From NCBI GenBank assembly GCA_003049485.1, contig PYST01000047.1, forward strand, positions 106,205 through 170,204: DNA of 64,000 nucleotides, written 5' to 3'. The stretch's first letter is position 1; every line of letters begins with the position of its first letter. This document shows, in pieces, positions 11,808 to 23,085 of this stretch. The stretch comes from Ophioceras dolichostomum. Taxonomy: Eukaryota; Ascomycota; Sordariomycetes; Magnaporthales; Ophioceraceae. The notes under the pieces were generated by a model, which did no database searches, was not told the DNA's origin, and saw only the letters and a list, made by a program, of their open reading frames with translations. A program made the translations under genes and the position numbers.

Positions 11808-14128
11808 TCAACTAGGAGAGGAGAAGTCAATGACCCCGGATTTGAACACCCGTAGCTTCCCTCCCACCAAGTTGAAGAGCCGCGAATCCCACTGATGAAT
11901 CATGCACTCAGGAATCACCATGGCTTCGGCTGCTGCTTGCCGGGATTTGTCCTCCACGCCGTCAACGTCAACGTCAAAAGTAATCAGAGGGGGCGGAGGA
12001 GCACCGTTCGTTCTCGTCCCCTCAGCTGCAAAAGAGGGGAACGGGGTGAGCGGGAGTGGGGTGATGGCACACTCCACATCGACGTCGGTGTCAAGCAACA
12101 TCCACGGCCCCAGCCAGGCGCGGCGGGTCGACTTTATTCTATCCCGCAAGAATTGGCGCGGCCTCGGCACGGTCCGGACGAGCGGGCTGGGGCCGAAGTC
12201 GAGCAGTGGCTCGATTATCGACCAGTTCGGCCGAGGCTCGCGTGGTTCGTCGGGGGCTAGCGTCACCAACGGCACCGGCTCGACGCCGCTCGCCGGCCAA
12301 AATGTCGGGGAAGGGGTACCAATGGTTGCATCGCTTTCCTGATCTCCCTAAGTCTCGAGGAGGCGATGGTTCCGTCCGAGCTTCCAGGACAGTTTGAGGA
12401 AGACAATTGCGGTTATCCAGCCTTGTTGGTGTTGTTTCCATTGTGAAAAAGTCAGTCTCATGGCCGCCAAGCTTTGTGATCTGCTAGCCTCGCCGGAAGG
12501 GAGGAAGAAGACGTACTGTCATATCCAGCTTGGTGGGGCGTATGACTAGGCGCTGAGTCGGGAGATAGCGACGGGCGCGGCTCCCGATTTAATGCCTCGT
12601 AGAGCCCCGCAAGCGTCACGTCCGGCACAAGCTCGTGATTGCCCCATGTCGACATCACCTTTGTGTCGGCAAACCTGGGGAAGAGCGCGTGCATGTCGAT
12701 CTTGAACTGTCTCAGGGTGTCCGGCAACGGCCTGACGAAGGATTGGTAGATGAAGCACAGGTCCACTAGTGCGTTGTGGCCGACGATGACCCTTTGCTTG
12801 GCTTTCGCCTTCGTCTCAATGGCCTGGAGCCTCTTCGCCAACTCGGAAGCGCTGCCGGAGTAGCCGTTGGTTACCTCGTCTCCGAGGAGAAGCTTGAGGG
12901 GAATCTCTTCGGCGAAATCTCCTCCAACGAGCGCCTCGAATACGTAGCGGAATCCTAATGTTTCAGGGTCGCATCAGAAGCAGAAGACTACAAAACAGGT
13001 ACGCATAGATGAACGGGGAAGATGACCGTACCCGTCTGCTCCAGTATCGCCAATCTGCGATTCTCACACTTCTGCAAATAGGCCTGGAAAACGGGGCCGG
13101 TCAGCACGATCCATGAGGAGAGATAGCCCTAGCTAAAGCTAGCCCTCACTTACCTTGTTTCCGGACTCATTCCGCCCCTTCTTTGTGATCTGCACGAAGC
13201 TTCCGTTACACATTGGCATGCTCCTGAGGTGGTGGTCCGCGAATTCTGTGTTTAGCAACTGGTATACGAGGCGGATCTGGCGGCGCGTGAGTCGCTCTCC
13301 GTGGCTATTCTCGATGTTGAGGAAGCCCTGTCCGCCATCTGTCTGTACGGGGAGTCAGCACACCAATTCATTGCTCATCTCTAGGAAAAAAGTACGTCCT
13401 CCCTTCTCAGGATTGCAACGAGGTTTGAATCGGGATGCTGACCTCACATTCCAGCCAGTCCCTGACTTGCTTGCGGGCGTCATCGTAGAACTGTCGAGTG
13501 AGGCGGCCCTCCTGCCTGACATCAATCTGATCCCACGTCCTCTTGTCCGGATCGGCGAAGGAACTGGACAGGTCCTGCGACTCGTGTCTGCTGAGAAACG
13601 TGATCCCATCCTTCAGAACTTGAGACACCAGGTCGTCCGGTCGGCTTCGTCGGAGGAAAGTGTCGCTGTAGCTGGAGAGTGTGTATCTGCGGTCGAGCTG
13701 CTTTGCGAGCGCAACATTTGTGTGTTCGCCTCCCAGATACCAAGGGGCGAGACGGAAGTTGTATGCCTTCCAGCAATAAGACTCTTCAGATGGTTTGAAG
13801 ATGTCAGCGCCGATCAGGTTCGAGCGAAAGACGAGGCGGCTCTAGCCAGGCGGCATGACATACTCTTGGACGCGTCGTACTTGAGGCATGTCATGCCGAA
13901 TTCCAGGATCTGAAATGCGCGGGCGCGCTCAACGCAGGATTGGTAATACTCATATAGAGTGTTGGCTGCTCTTTTCGCCAGCCCGTCATTCTGCACCTGG
14001 ATTCCCGTCATCTCCAGGTCGACAGCCACGTACTCCGCATCGGATATGGCTTCGAGGATGTCGGGCAGGTGAAGCCAGAAGTTCTCGGCGTTGACCTCCG
14101 CAATGGCTGTATCGTTGAAGTCTGCCAT
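11808..14128 (-). pseudogene. CAF1-family (PARN/Triman-like) DEDD ribonuclease with in-frame TAG
   Basis: Predicted 3'-5' poly(A)/RNA exonuclease. Inferred exons, all minus: 14128-13864, 13783-13448, 13338-13154, 13083-13032, 12954-12517, 12421-11808. DEDD residues: Asp37 and Glu39 in VDLEMTG, Asp344 in GHNALVDLCF, and His420/Asp425 in HQAGYD. The frame of the last exon meets a TAG at 12350-12348, just after LLET (449 aa). It then continues open for 180 codons with a C-terminus that looks conserved (GGKLRVF). No canonical intron removes the TAG. All catalytic motifs lie before it, so a truncated enzyme could be active; hence 'pseudogene' is provisional and 'truncated gene' or 'sequence error' are alternatives. 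The exon 2/3 junction is ambiguous by 3 residues. Family call firm; status uncertain. Confidence 0.75.
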
Positions 14129-16006
14129 ATCGGGTGGAGGTGAGGAGGCGGGACTCAGGTGCTGGGCAGGGATTCTGAAAGACGCGCCGAGTCGAGGACG
14201 CCGCTGATCGATTTTCATCCCCATTCTCGTCTCAACTTGCACAACATTAGGCACTAAATTGAGTTCGCTGGTGAATGAACGGGATATTGATAAGTTAAGG
14301 TACTTAGGTTAGCAGGAAGATAGCCAACAACTCGGCCTCGCGTCGTCCACTGTCTGTTGGCATTGCAAGTGACGACTGCAAGTCGGTGAGCGATCAACAT
14401 GTGAGGGAGACTGGTGGATATCTCCTTCCCCAGATCGCAGTCCACTATCTAGGTTAGGCAGGCGCCCTATGAGGGTAGGTAGACATGTGGTTCCTTCCTG
14501 AGCGCCAAAGGCCCTCGTGGACCACCTTTTGAACGTCTCCAATTTCTTCTCACCGTTCCCGTCTCATCTCGATCGTCGGTTGGTTGTCGCCTCGGGGATG
14601 TCCTCGAGCCTGCATTACAATATTGGGAAGTGCGGCGACTGACGGAGACAAAGCCGTTCAAGCGCCAATTTTGAAACACTCAAACAAATCCAATAAGAAC
14701 TTGCTTGCCTGTTCGGGAGAGCCTTTGAGATGCAGCGGGATGGACGCGCCGTGATACTCATGCTCCGAGACCAGCGTTGTTGCTAGTGGGTGGCACAGTC
14801 CGGGGGCGGGTCTGTGGGGTGACTCCATCCCGAGTGCCCCGGCCAGCCGCAACGGGGATCCCCGTCTATATGTCGAGGGCATTAGCAGATCGATTCGATG
14901 GGTTTCAGCGGGAGACTCGGCGTTACTTTACTTTCGAGAGCACCATGGATCGATTGTGGTTCATTTTTTGCAGATAGACATCCCCATAAGAGAAACTGGG
15001 TACATCACCGAGCTATGCCACATCTCCAGGTATATCATGGCTGATGGGCTGAGAGACGCAGTTGCTCTGAGTACGAACGATGAGGACCATGGGGGGAACA
15101 GAATCCTCCCTCCCGTCCAACGAGCGAGGTGGTCATGCTGCGAGGATAATGCCGATACAGCTCCAGCTCGATACTTGGCCGTGAAATCACGATTATGTTC
15201 CCAACACTGGACATCCGTCCCAATTCTTATCGTCGGCTCCGATCCCTACATTGGGTAGGTTAGGAAGTCGAGACCAGTGCCCCATGAGACTGGAAAATTA
15301 TCCGGAGAGACCTATTCAGAGGCGCTTCGAGCTTATGCCACCGTATTCTCTTGTACCTTTGGGCGCTGTTTTTGTATAAAAGGCAGTAGGACACAAAGAG
15401 GACGGGAAGTTGAAAAAAGAATCGTTGCAGGACCGTAATTTCTGTGGGAAAGACGAAAAGAAAGAGGATGGGGGAAGGGGGGATCTGCTCTGCAGAGTGT
15501 TGGCACAAGCTCGCTATGGCTGCCTCAGGCCACTTGGACGCCAGCTTGGATTTGCTGAGCAGATGATCAGGAAAAAAGGCAGAGAAATTATAATCGGGAA
15601 TGAGCACGGAGGAAGAATCCCAATCAGGCAAGAAAGGTCAAGAATTACCCTGGAACTATAAGCCAGCTCGTCTTGTCCTCGACTAGGTAGTTTCCGTTCG
15701 GGTATCCAACGGCGTGCGCTCACCCACATGCTGGCATCTTCCAGTGTAAACACCCCTGTCGCGTATATTTTTGAGCCGAGGCCGACCACGAGCTCACTCC
15801 ACTCCACGACCACGCTTGCCGACACACGGCGTCCGTTGGAATTTAGCAACGATGCGCGTCCGACCATCTGCCCTCCGCGCTCGAGTTCATTAAATGAGAT
15901 GCTCTTTCCGTCCGTCCCCTCATTCCCTTGACGTCGTTGCAGCCGTCAATGCAGTGCATTTGCAAGGAAGAGGGGTCCGTTTACGGTCAGTCGCCTGCAG
16001 TAAACA
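14129..16006. other. Intergenic, no gene seen
   Basis: Divergent region between the CAF1 nuclease and PEX26. A TATAAAAGG sequence on the plus strand (15375-15383) has no gene directly after it. A short minus-strand open frame at 14658-14882 looks faintly protein-like but has no recognisable family. Nothing else is supported. Confidence 0.55.
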
Positions 16007-17546
16007 ATGGCTTTTAACGGCTCCCCCACGATCACGGCCACGGCCACTATGAGCCCGACAATGTCGGACTCGTTCCCTTCAAATCCCTTTCGGTCCTCGA
16101 TGTCATCCCTTGCTTCGACCGGCAGTTCGTCGCGCCACCTTCAGTCCAGCATATCGAAGACTTACCGCCAGGCCTCTACGCTGTTCCTCACGCGTCGCCT
16201 CCCTGAGGCACTGACTACTGTTCTCCCGCTCATCACCCCGCCTACTACCTCTACCTCTCCACAGTCCAAAGGAGTTGCCGCCGACACCGCTGCTGCCGCC
16301 AATCCGTTTACCGAGCCCGCCCCCGTTGCTCGGGCGTCGCGCTCGACGAGGATCAAAGTCTGGAGCCTCTACTTGACCATCTTGAACGCTATCGTGGAGC
16401 TGGATCCAGAAGAAGGGAAGGCCACTTTCGGATCGCAGGAGTGGCGGTCTATATGCTCCAAGGTCCGCGAAGGCGTGGTCTGGGAAGAAGTCGTCCGGGA
16501 CGGTTATCACGGTGTCGAGGGAGACGTCGACTCGGACGTCGTAATCAATCTGTGAGTCGCTTCGGGTCTGGGTTCATCCACAGAGACTTTTCTTTCACCA
16601 TTTCGCCTGCTAACCACAAGACTCTCCTTTTGCGGTGGTATACAGGGCGACACTACTCCTCGCCCACGCCAAAGACCAGGCCCTGAACCAGAAGCGGCTA
16701 GAGAGCTACCTAGCCTCGTCCAACGCCCCAAATCTAGACCTTACCGACCGGTTCCAGGCGCCGAGCACCCCGCGCCACAGGTACAGGTCGCCGGTGAAAA
16801 ACACAACCAGCGGCGCCGACACGCCCCGGGACCTCAACGCGCGGGTCAAGATCCTGGAGCTGTACACGCTGCACGTCCTGCTGCGGAACAACGAGTGGGA
16901 CTACGCGCGCGAGTTCATCAGCGTCAGCTCGGTGCTCGACGAGGAGCGCCGCGAGGCCTTCCTTCAGGCGCTGCAGAGCCTGCAGGAGGAGCAGCAAGAA
17001 GTGGAGCGCAGGGAGAATGAGGAACGCCAGCGCCAGGAGGACCAGCTGCGGCAGGACCTCGAGGAGGCGAGGCGGCTGAGGGCGGAGAACGAGGAGAGGG
17101 AGCGCAGGCGGCTCGAGGAGGAGGAGAGGCTAAGGAGAGAGGGCAGCGAGGTCGACTATGGGATCGAGGCGACGACTGCCAACACAAGCACTGGCGGCGG
17201 CCTCGGGTTATCGAGGACGAAGTCCAGCGGCGCGGCATCTTCATCATCGTCACGGCGACAGAGCAACAAGACACAGGCGAAGGGCAAGGCCGTCGCTGTG
17301 GCGGCGCCGTCCTTCGGCGCCCGGGCCGCTATCATCTTTTCCAACGTGCGGGAGTTAGTGGATGAGATGTCTGTGTCGTGGCGGTCCAACCCCGTGGTGC
17401 TGCTGCGCGTGATGGCATTTATAATCGGTCTTCTGGTCATGTTTGGACAGAAGAAGATCAGGGAACGGGTATCGAGGGCTTTAGCGGCTTCGTGGGCCAA
17501 AGTCAAGGCCACGGCCGGGATGGGTGTCAAGGTTAGCTACATCTGA
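16007..17546 (+). CDS. pex26: Peroxin 26 (tail-anchored Pex1-Pex6 receptor), 481 aa
   Basis: Filamentous-fungal PEX26 (functional counterpart of yeast Pex15) anchors the Pex1-Pex6 AAA ATPases to peroxisomes and glyoxysomes for receptor recycling. Exons 16007-16551 and 16646-17546, with GTGAGT donor and TACAG acceptor. The N-terminus is Ser/Thr-rich, followed by helical segments typical of the family (YRQASTLFLTRRLPEALTTV). A charged coiled coil rich in Glu/Arg lies after the helical middle. One membrane segment near residues 431-448 (VLLRVMAFIIGLLVMFG) sits close to a short basic C-terminal tail, as in tail-anchored proteins. The start context TAAACAATGG is good. It converges on rds3. The assignment rests on recalled family features; a generic tail-anchored protein is the alternative. 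Confidence 0.8.
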
Positions 17547-18026
17547 TTGTCGCTCGTCAGAAGTGGTCTGGCCTTTGACTGTCTGATCTACATTGCATTG
17601 CAGGAGCCCTCTTCCTGCCAGGGAGAACGGGTGGTTCTGTTGTATTTTATGCGCCGGTGTCTTGTATGAAACGCATTCATTGATGGGCGAATTCAGGAGG
17701 CCTGCTTAAACTTTCTATGCAATAATCGGGGGAAATTGGCGAAAGATGGCAAAGGGGTAATGCATAAACTAGCAACTCTTCTATCACCGCTTTTCTTTTT
17801 AATGATCATTAATCTAGTGGCATCTAATGCGGTGATGCTCCCGCTATATCTGCCTGCGTGATGCCTCCATGACGAGTTACTCGACCTTTCTGAAGATCCT
17901 ACCAACACCAAACGCCCGATATAATCTCGAGATTCTCAGCCACGCAGACGGAATAAACAGCAAGGATTGGAGAAAGAACAAAATGGGAAAACGAAAAGAA
18001 AGGCCCAGACCCAGGCCACTCCTGTG
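17547..18026. other. Convergent 3' intergenic region
   Basis: Lies between the 3' ends of pex26 and rds3. It is AT-rich, with no recognisable gene. Confidence 0.6.
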
Positions 18027-18508
18027 TTAGTATGCTGGGCCGGCCCTGTTTGTTTTCTTTTGGTAGAAGAGCTGTTTGAAGCTGTTAGCATGCCTGCTTT
18101 CCAAGCGAAGGGCAGGGGAGAGAGGTAGAACATACATCTGTTCTTGAACTGCCCAAGTTTATGATCTTTGGACACCCATCTCTATCCTTCTCGAGCCTTG
18201 TGCACTCGAAGCAGTAGAAGGCATCAGAGATACCCTGTTGGAGTAGATTGGTGTCAGCAGGATCGATCCAAAACAGAACCCCAATATATCCAGGAGTGAT
18301 GGTGAGCGCGACATACCTCGCCTCCACAAACGACGCATTTGTTTTGGTAGTTCCCAAAGCTGCACTCATCGCAGATGCGGACCAGAGTGGTCGGCCGCAC
18401 GTACGAGTCGCACACGGGACACTTGCCATCGCACTTGTCGCAGAGCCGGCCGATTGCGATGCCCGACTGCTTCCGACACATGACCAGGTCGGGGTGATGG
18501 CGCGACAT
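18027..18508 (-). CDS. rds3: SF3b subunit Rds3/PHF5A, 111 aa
   Basis: Small zinc-knuckle protein of the U2 snRNP SF3b complex, which contacts the branch-site helix during spliceosome assembly. Three exons on the minus strand: 18508-18317, 18234-18136 and 18071-18027. Phases are all zero, with GTATGT donors and CAG acceptors. The sequence is nearly invariant in eukaryotes: MSRHHPDLVMCRKQSG at the start, then six CxxC motifs, then KIINLGSSRTDLFYQKK. Length matches human PHF5A (110 aa). The last exon codes only 14 residues and ends with AGPAY. It shares a 529-bp divergent promoter region with the pinin-domain gene, also linked to splicing. Confidence 0.97.
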
Positions 18509-19037
18509 ATTTACAGCTCTGGACTCTCTGCGCGCTCTACAAAGATGAAACTGGAGGCGAGGGCGAGATAAAAGAAGGACGGTGAGAGGTTGGAAGACGC
18601 AGGCTTGTTGTGATGTTCTGAGTGAGATGAAAAGTCGCGAAGCTACCTCGTGTGTGGCAATAATGAGCAAGGAAGTTTTGCCTAGTGTTTTGTCAGCCTC
18701 GCAGCACAAGCCCGTGAATTTTTTGTTCCAGCTAATTCTGCACCGTCTAAAAAGTGGGGAGCAATGTGCATTGCAGTGGGGTCACTTGCACTACAAGGAT
18801 TTGAGAGCTGCCAATAAAATCAGCACTGAGCTGAAGTGAATGCCATTGTTCTTCCACACTCTACTCCCCTCCGCAAGGCAACTAATTGTACTTCTTCGTT
18901 GGCTTCGAGTCGCAGATCATTTCGCATGCCTGCGAGCCAGCGGTACGCGATCCTAGCTCCGTTCGTATTGTCGCTTTCCTGCTAATTCGCCGATTGGCAA
19001 AGGTATTCTCGCTGCGGGTGACGGCGCGGTTGCGCAG
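18509..19037. promoter_or_regulatory. Divergent promoter region of rds3 and pinin gene
   Basis: The only sequence between the start codons of two oppositely transcribed splicing-associated genes, so it must hold both promoters. No clear TATA box was seen. Confidence 0.6.
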
Positions 19038-20423
19038 ATGGCGGACGCGATAGATGCAGCTGTGGAGGTGGAGGAGCAAGATCCGGTGCAGCAGCCGCAG
19101 CCAGAGGAAGGACAAGTACAAGAGAGCTCGGCATCGTTGAAGCGAAAGGCTTCGTCGCCCCAATCTCCAACCGCGGATGATTCAATCAGCCCGAAGAAGG
19201 CCAAGTTAGATGAAGGCCAAGATCCTTCTCCAACTACCAAGGCCGCGAACGCCAACGGGAACGGCACGTCACTCCACGATGAGAAACCCGAAAACGGCCA
19301 CTCTGCAGACATACCTGCCAAGGTCGAGCCAGCCAAAGAGCCCGAAACCACACGCCCACGTGGTACGGAGAATGAGGTAAAGGGACAGCCTGAGTCCCGG
19401 GAAGACCTCAAGACGACGCCACCGAGACCCGCTCCCAAGAGCCAGTCGCAGAATCGGCCAAGCGAGCGGCGACCCTCCGACACAGGGCCGGAACGCAGAC
19501 GAGACTTTTCGCAAGAGGAGAGGAGGCGAGGACAACGCCTGTTTGGGGGCCTGCTAAGCACTCTCAGCCAGAAAGCCTCGGGCCCGCAACAAAGGCGCCG
19601 GCAGGAGATAGAGAAGAAACAGCAAGTTAAGGTCCAGCAGCGCAGGACCGAGGACGACAAACGCAAGTCTGAGAAGCTTTCCAAGCTGGAGCATGCCCGG
19701 AAAGTCGAGCAAGTCAAGTTCGACGAGCAAGCGGTAGGTTGCCCCCCGTGGTTTAAGCTGTCTATCCTCATGCCCTCTCTCTTCTCGCATACCCCGGAAA
19801 CTAATACGGCCGATGATCCAGATGCGAACCCGTCATTCGAGCATGATTGCCATGGCCCATAGTCTTAAGACTAGTAGCCATCCGCCCTTGGTAAGTTATC
19901 GATCGACCTACCTACGTCCCCAGTCTGATCGCAACCTTGTGCCTCCTAACTTGCACATCTCGGGTCCCCAAAACAGAAACTCAAGAGTCACAACGGTATG
20001 CTAACCTGGCCTACGTGACAGTACTACCGCCCATGGGAGTTGACAAGGAGGCAGGAAGAAATCATCCAGGGCCAGATCCGGGACGCCGAGGCCACCGTCG
20101 CCAGAGAGGTGCAAGAGTTCGAGCACCGCAAGAGCCGGAGACTCAAAGACCTTGGTGTCGACGCCACCGCCGCCGCCGTTTCCCCTACCACTCCTACCAG
20201 ACGCCGCCCCTCTTTCCGTGGAGACTCAACGGCCGGTGAGCCTCATAATACCGAATCCCCCACCACTTCTACCACCGATACCAAAGCCATAGCTGCAGTG
20301 TCTCCGTCTACTAATCGTCCGCGCTCCAAACATGGACACGGCCACCACCACCCGGAAAACAAGGACCATGACGATAATAGAGACATCGTGGTCGAAACGG
20401 AGGAAGACACGGTAATCTACTGA
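19038..20423 (+). CDS. Pinin/SDK/memA domain protein, 388 aa
   Basis: Fungal relative of pinin, a protein associated with the spliceosome and exon-junction complex. Exons 19038-19733, 19822-19890 and 20022-20423, all phase 0 (GTAGGT and GTAAGT donors; CAG acceptors; GCTAAC branch in intron 2). The N-terminus is acidic and Pro/Ser-rich with a basic patch (LKRKA, PKKAK) that could serve nuclear import. The pinin domain starts near RRDFSQEERRRGQRLFGGLL and continues through a basic coiled coil into MRTRHSSMIAMAHSLKT and YYRPWELTRRQEE. The 23-codon middle exon is supported because it places the YYRPWE motif at the usual spacing. The C-terminal 100 residues are low-complexity. Divergent from rds3. 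Confidence 0.88.
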
Positions 20424-22044
20424 GCTGCCACTCGCCATAGCCAACCCCTTATTCTATACCCCCTCTTCCTTTTTGCTACCTGTTGCTTTTGGAACCGCGC
20501 TCTTATGATATCCCCATTTGCTTTATGAGTGCTATAACGGCAGCGACCAGAGGAATTGTTAGTATTTATTTGTTTTCGGTATTTATCCTCGCAGGGGTGG
20601 CCTGCTTCTCTGGTTTTGGCAGGGTAGGCGCGGGCGGGTTGGGTGCGGCCTCAGGACACGGAAGCGAAAATGGATCCATGTCGTGGCCGGCTCGGGCATC
20701 AATCCTTCCTACTCCTTGTATTATGAACTTTTCTCTAGCAGCAATTTCGGTGCTTAGCAGCAATAGCCTTAGTAGTATGAACGAAATGATGTGTTGCGGA
20801 CAGCATAGTCAAGCTACCACCATGGACGCCGCGCTGTGTTCTTCCACCTTTCCCAACTGGTATAGAACATTCGCTCCCAACCCACCTACACGACAGCCCA
20901 GCGAAAACACCCTGCCTGGGCAGCTTTGCACCGTATCTTCTTCGACGGTATGGAATACGACGATGCATGCATGCGAATGCACGGGACAGTCGGCCGGGGC
21001 GGCAACGTCACAACCTGCCGAGGCGTCCGAACCCCAACCGGTCCTTGCACATTTCTCTCAAATCTCAAGCCTGTGGTATATTCCCTCGCTCCCAGTGAAG
21101 TACCTGTCAAAACTCTAAAGTTCACGCCAGAGCGCTTCTCAGACAAGGATTGGGATTCCGTCGTACTATAGCGGACGTTGCTGAAGCAAACGTTGGATGT
21201 AGCCCACAGAAACGGCCAGCCAGCGGGTTCCACTTCCAGATTGCATGGTGTCGACGGACCGCAACAACTCCCGCTCCTCAGGTTCCTTCCGGCTTACACC
21301 GGATTGTGCATATGTATTCATGCCCGTATCCGTACACCGTATCAGTTCTCTTTGACCGAGGACTCTCCGTCCCACATCATTTTTTTTTCATCCCCTCCTT
21401 TGGAATCAATCTGTGCCAGAAGCCGTGGCGGCTGGCCGCGATTACTTTTTTCGAATGTCGGCGGGACGGCGCGGGGTTGCGCGAAGTCCAACGCCGTGAC
21501 AGCCTCGGTCTCCCTTTGCCAACCAGACAACTTTTCTGTACAACCTCATATTAGAGGAAGGACTGGTTCCATCTGCCGCGCTGGAGGAAGGGCACGGTAT
21601 CCTCGTATATGTTCCGGAGATTTAGTAATCGTAACCACCTTTCTCGGCTTGCTTGTCCCAATTCTTTTTCAGGGTCCTAAAGGGCTATCAAGCCATTGGT
21701 TCACGCGTAGGGAGTAGGTAGGTATGCAACGCACACAGGTGCAGCTGCTGGGTACGCGTACGAGTAGAGGGGAATGTGACAGGGGGTTGGCCACACGTAT
21801 ATATACCGAGGTACGGAGCAGCTCTCGGTCGCTCTCGGTCTTTTGTCCCAAACTTCGGCGGGGTTGGAGCATGCATAGGACTAGTCGTGATCCTTGAACT
21901 GGAGGAGAAACAGGGAATTGAGAGGGACAAAGAACCTAGCTTACCAACTCAAAAGATACAAGATAAAGGGCGAACTGTCGAGATAATTCAGCCCAACCTA
22001 CTCATCTTCGTCACCACCACATTCAGACAGCCATAGCACCAAAT
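20424..22044. other. Intergenic with epoxide hydrolase promoter
   Basis: No protein-like frame was seen. A TATATATA box lies at 21798-21805, about 240 bp before the next start codon. It is followed by a perfect tandem 10-mer (GCTCTCGGTC twice, 21821-21840). An A-rich leader precedes the ATG at 22045. Confidence 0.6.
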
Positions 22045-23085
22045 ATGGCACCAGACAAGCTCGGCATCAACGACCCCCGCGTCGCCCACCACGAAGTGAC
22101 CGTCCGCGGCGGCCGAACCTACCACTACCTCCACGCCAAATCGTCTGCCGGCCCACACAAGGCCACCATCCTCCTCATCCACGGCTTCCCCGACCTGGCC
22201 ATGGGCTGGCGCTATCAGGTCCCCCTCCTCCTATCCCTCGGCCTCCAGGTGATCGTGCCCGACCAGCTCGGCTACGGTCGCACCGACGCGCCGCCAGCCG
22301 TCGAGCACTACTCGATGCGCAGCCTGAGCGACGACCTCGCCTCCCTACTAGAAGCAGACTTCCCCTCCGAGCCCCAGGTCTTCGTCGGCGGCCACGACTG
22401 GGGCGGCCAGCTGGCCTGGCGCTTCGCGGAGTGGCATCCCGCAAAGGTCCGCGCTGTGTTCAGCGTCTGCACGCCCTACTTCAAGCCGAGGGACGCCGCC
22501 GTCGACCTGCCGCAGCTGGTCGAGGCCCTACCGTCCTTCAGGTACCAGCTGCAGTTCGCGGGCGAGGATGTGGTGCGCTTCACGGAACTAGGCGGCAGGA
22601 CGGCCGTACGCCAGGTGCTGAACGCCATGTACGGCGGTTTAACTTCAGAGGGCAAATCTGGCTTCACGATCGAGAAAGGGTTGGACTTCGAGCTGCTGCC
22701 CAGGCTGGGGCCCGCGAGGATGCTCACCGAGGAAGAGCTGGACTTCTACGCGGACGAGTACGCGAGGCACGGATTCAGGGGCCCGACAAACTGGTACAGG
22801 ACGCGGATGGTCAACTCGGAGGGCGAGAAGGAGCTCGTGCGCAGGCAGCAACAACAAGGAGGGAGGATAAAAATCACGATGCCGGCGCTGTTCGTCTCGG
22901 CGAAGAGGGACGCCGCGCTGCCGCCGTCCATGGCGAAGGGCATGGAGGCCAGCTTCGAGAACCTGACGATGAGGAGCGTCGACGCGAACCACTGGGCGCT
23001 GACGCAGACGCCAGACGAGGTCAACGCTATCATTGGGGAGTTCTTGGGTCCGATGCTGGTGAAGACGCCTAAAGCTTCGATTTGA
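22045..23085 (+). CDS. Soluble epoxide hydrolase (alpha/beta hydrolase fold), 346 aa
   Basis: Predicted to hydrolyse epoxides to vicinal diols through a covalent ester intermediate. All signature residues are visible: oxyanion motif HGFP (46-49), nucleophile Asp118 in GGHDWGG, lid tyrosines Tyr167 (FRYQLQF) and Tyr251 (NWYRT), acid Asp289 (SAKRDA) and base His316 (DANHWAL). The reading frame is intronless, of normal family length, and has no signal peptide, so a cytosolic or peroxisomal enzyme is likely. There is no obvious PTS1 at the C-terminus (KASI). Substrate cannot be told from sequence: detoxification of plant or lipid epoxides is an inference. It is a lone gene with no neighbouring biosynthetic genes. 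A haloalkane dehalogenase is excluded by the two lid tyrosines. Confidence 0.93.
   Translation: MAPDKLGINDPRVAHHEVTVRGGRTYHYLHAKSSAGPHKATILLIHGFPDLAMGWRYQVPLLLSLGLQVIVPDQLGYGRTDAPPAVEHYSMRSLSDDLASLLEADFPSEPQVFVGGHDWGGQLAWRFAEWHPAKVRAVFSVCTPYFKPRDAAVDLPQLVEALPSFRYQLQFAGEDVVRFTELGGRTAVRQVLNAMYGGLTSEGKSGFTIEKGLDFELLPRLGPARMLTEEELDFYADEYARHGFRGPTNWYRTRMVNSEGEKELVRRQQQQGGRIKITMPALFVSAKRDAALPPSMAKGMEASFENLTMRSVDANHWALTQTPDEVNAIIGEFLGPMLVKTPKASI

Noticed and set aside
11825..11850. tRNA T-arm-like sequence on the minus strand
   Set aside because: No matching D-arm, anticodon arm or acceptor stem; it lies in the coding region of the CAF1 nuclease C-terminus.
14658..14882. Minus-strand 74-aa frame ending in a plausible-looking helical segment
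   Set aside because: Looks faintly like a protein C-terminus, but no upstream exon, family or motif could be identified.
20483..21118. 211-aa plus-strand frame between the pinin and epoxide hydrolase genes
   Set aside because: No recognisable motif and no clear splice or codon-bias support.
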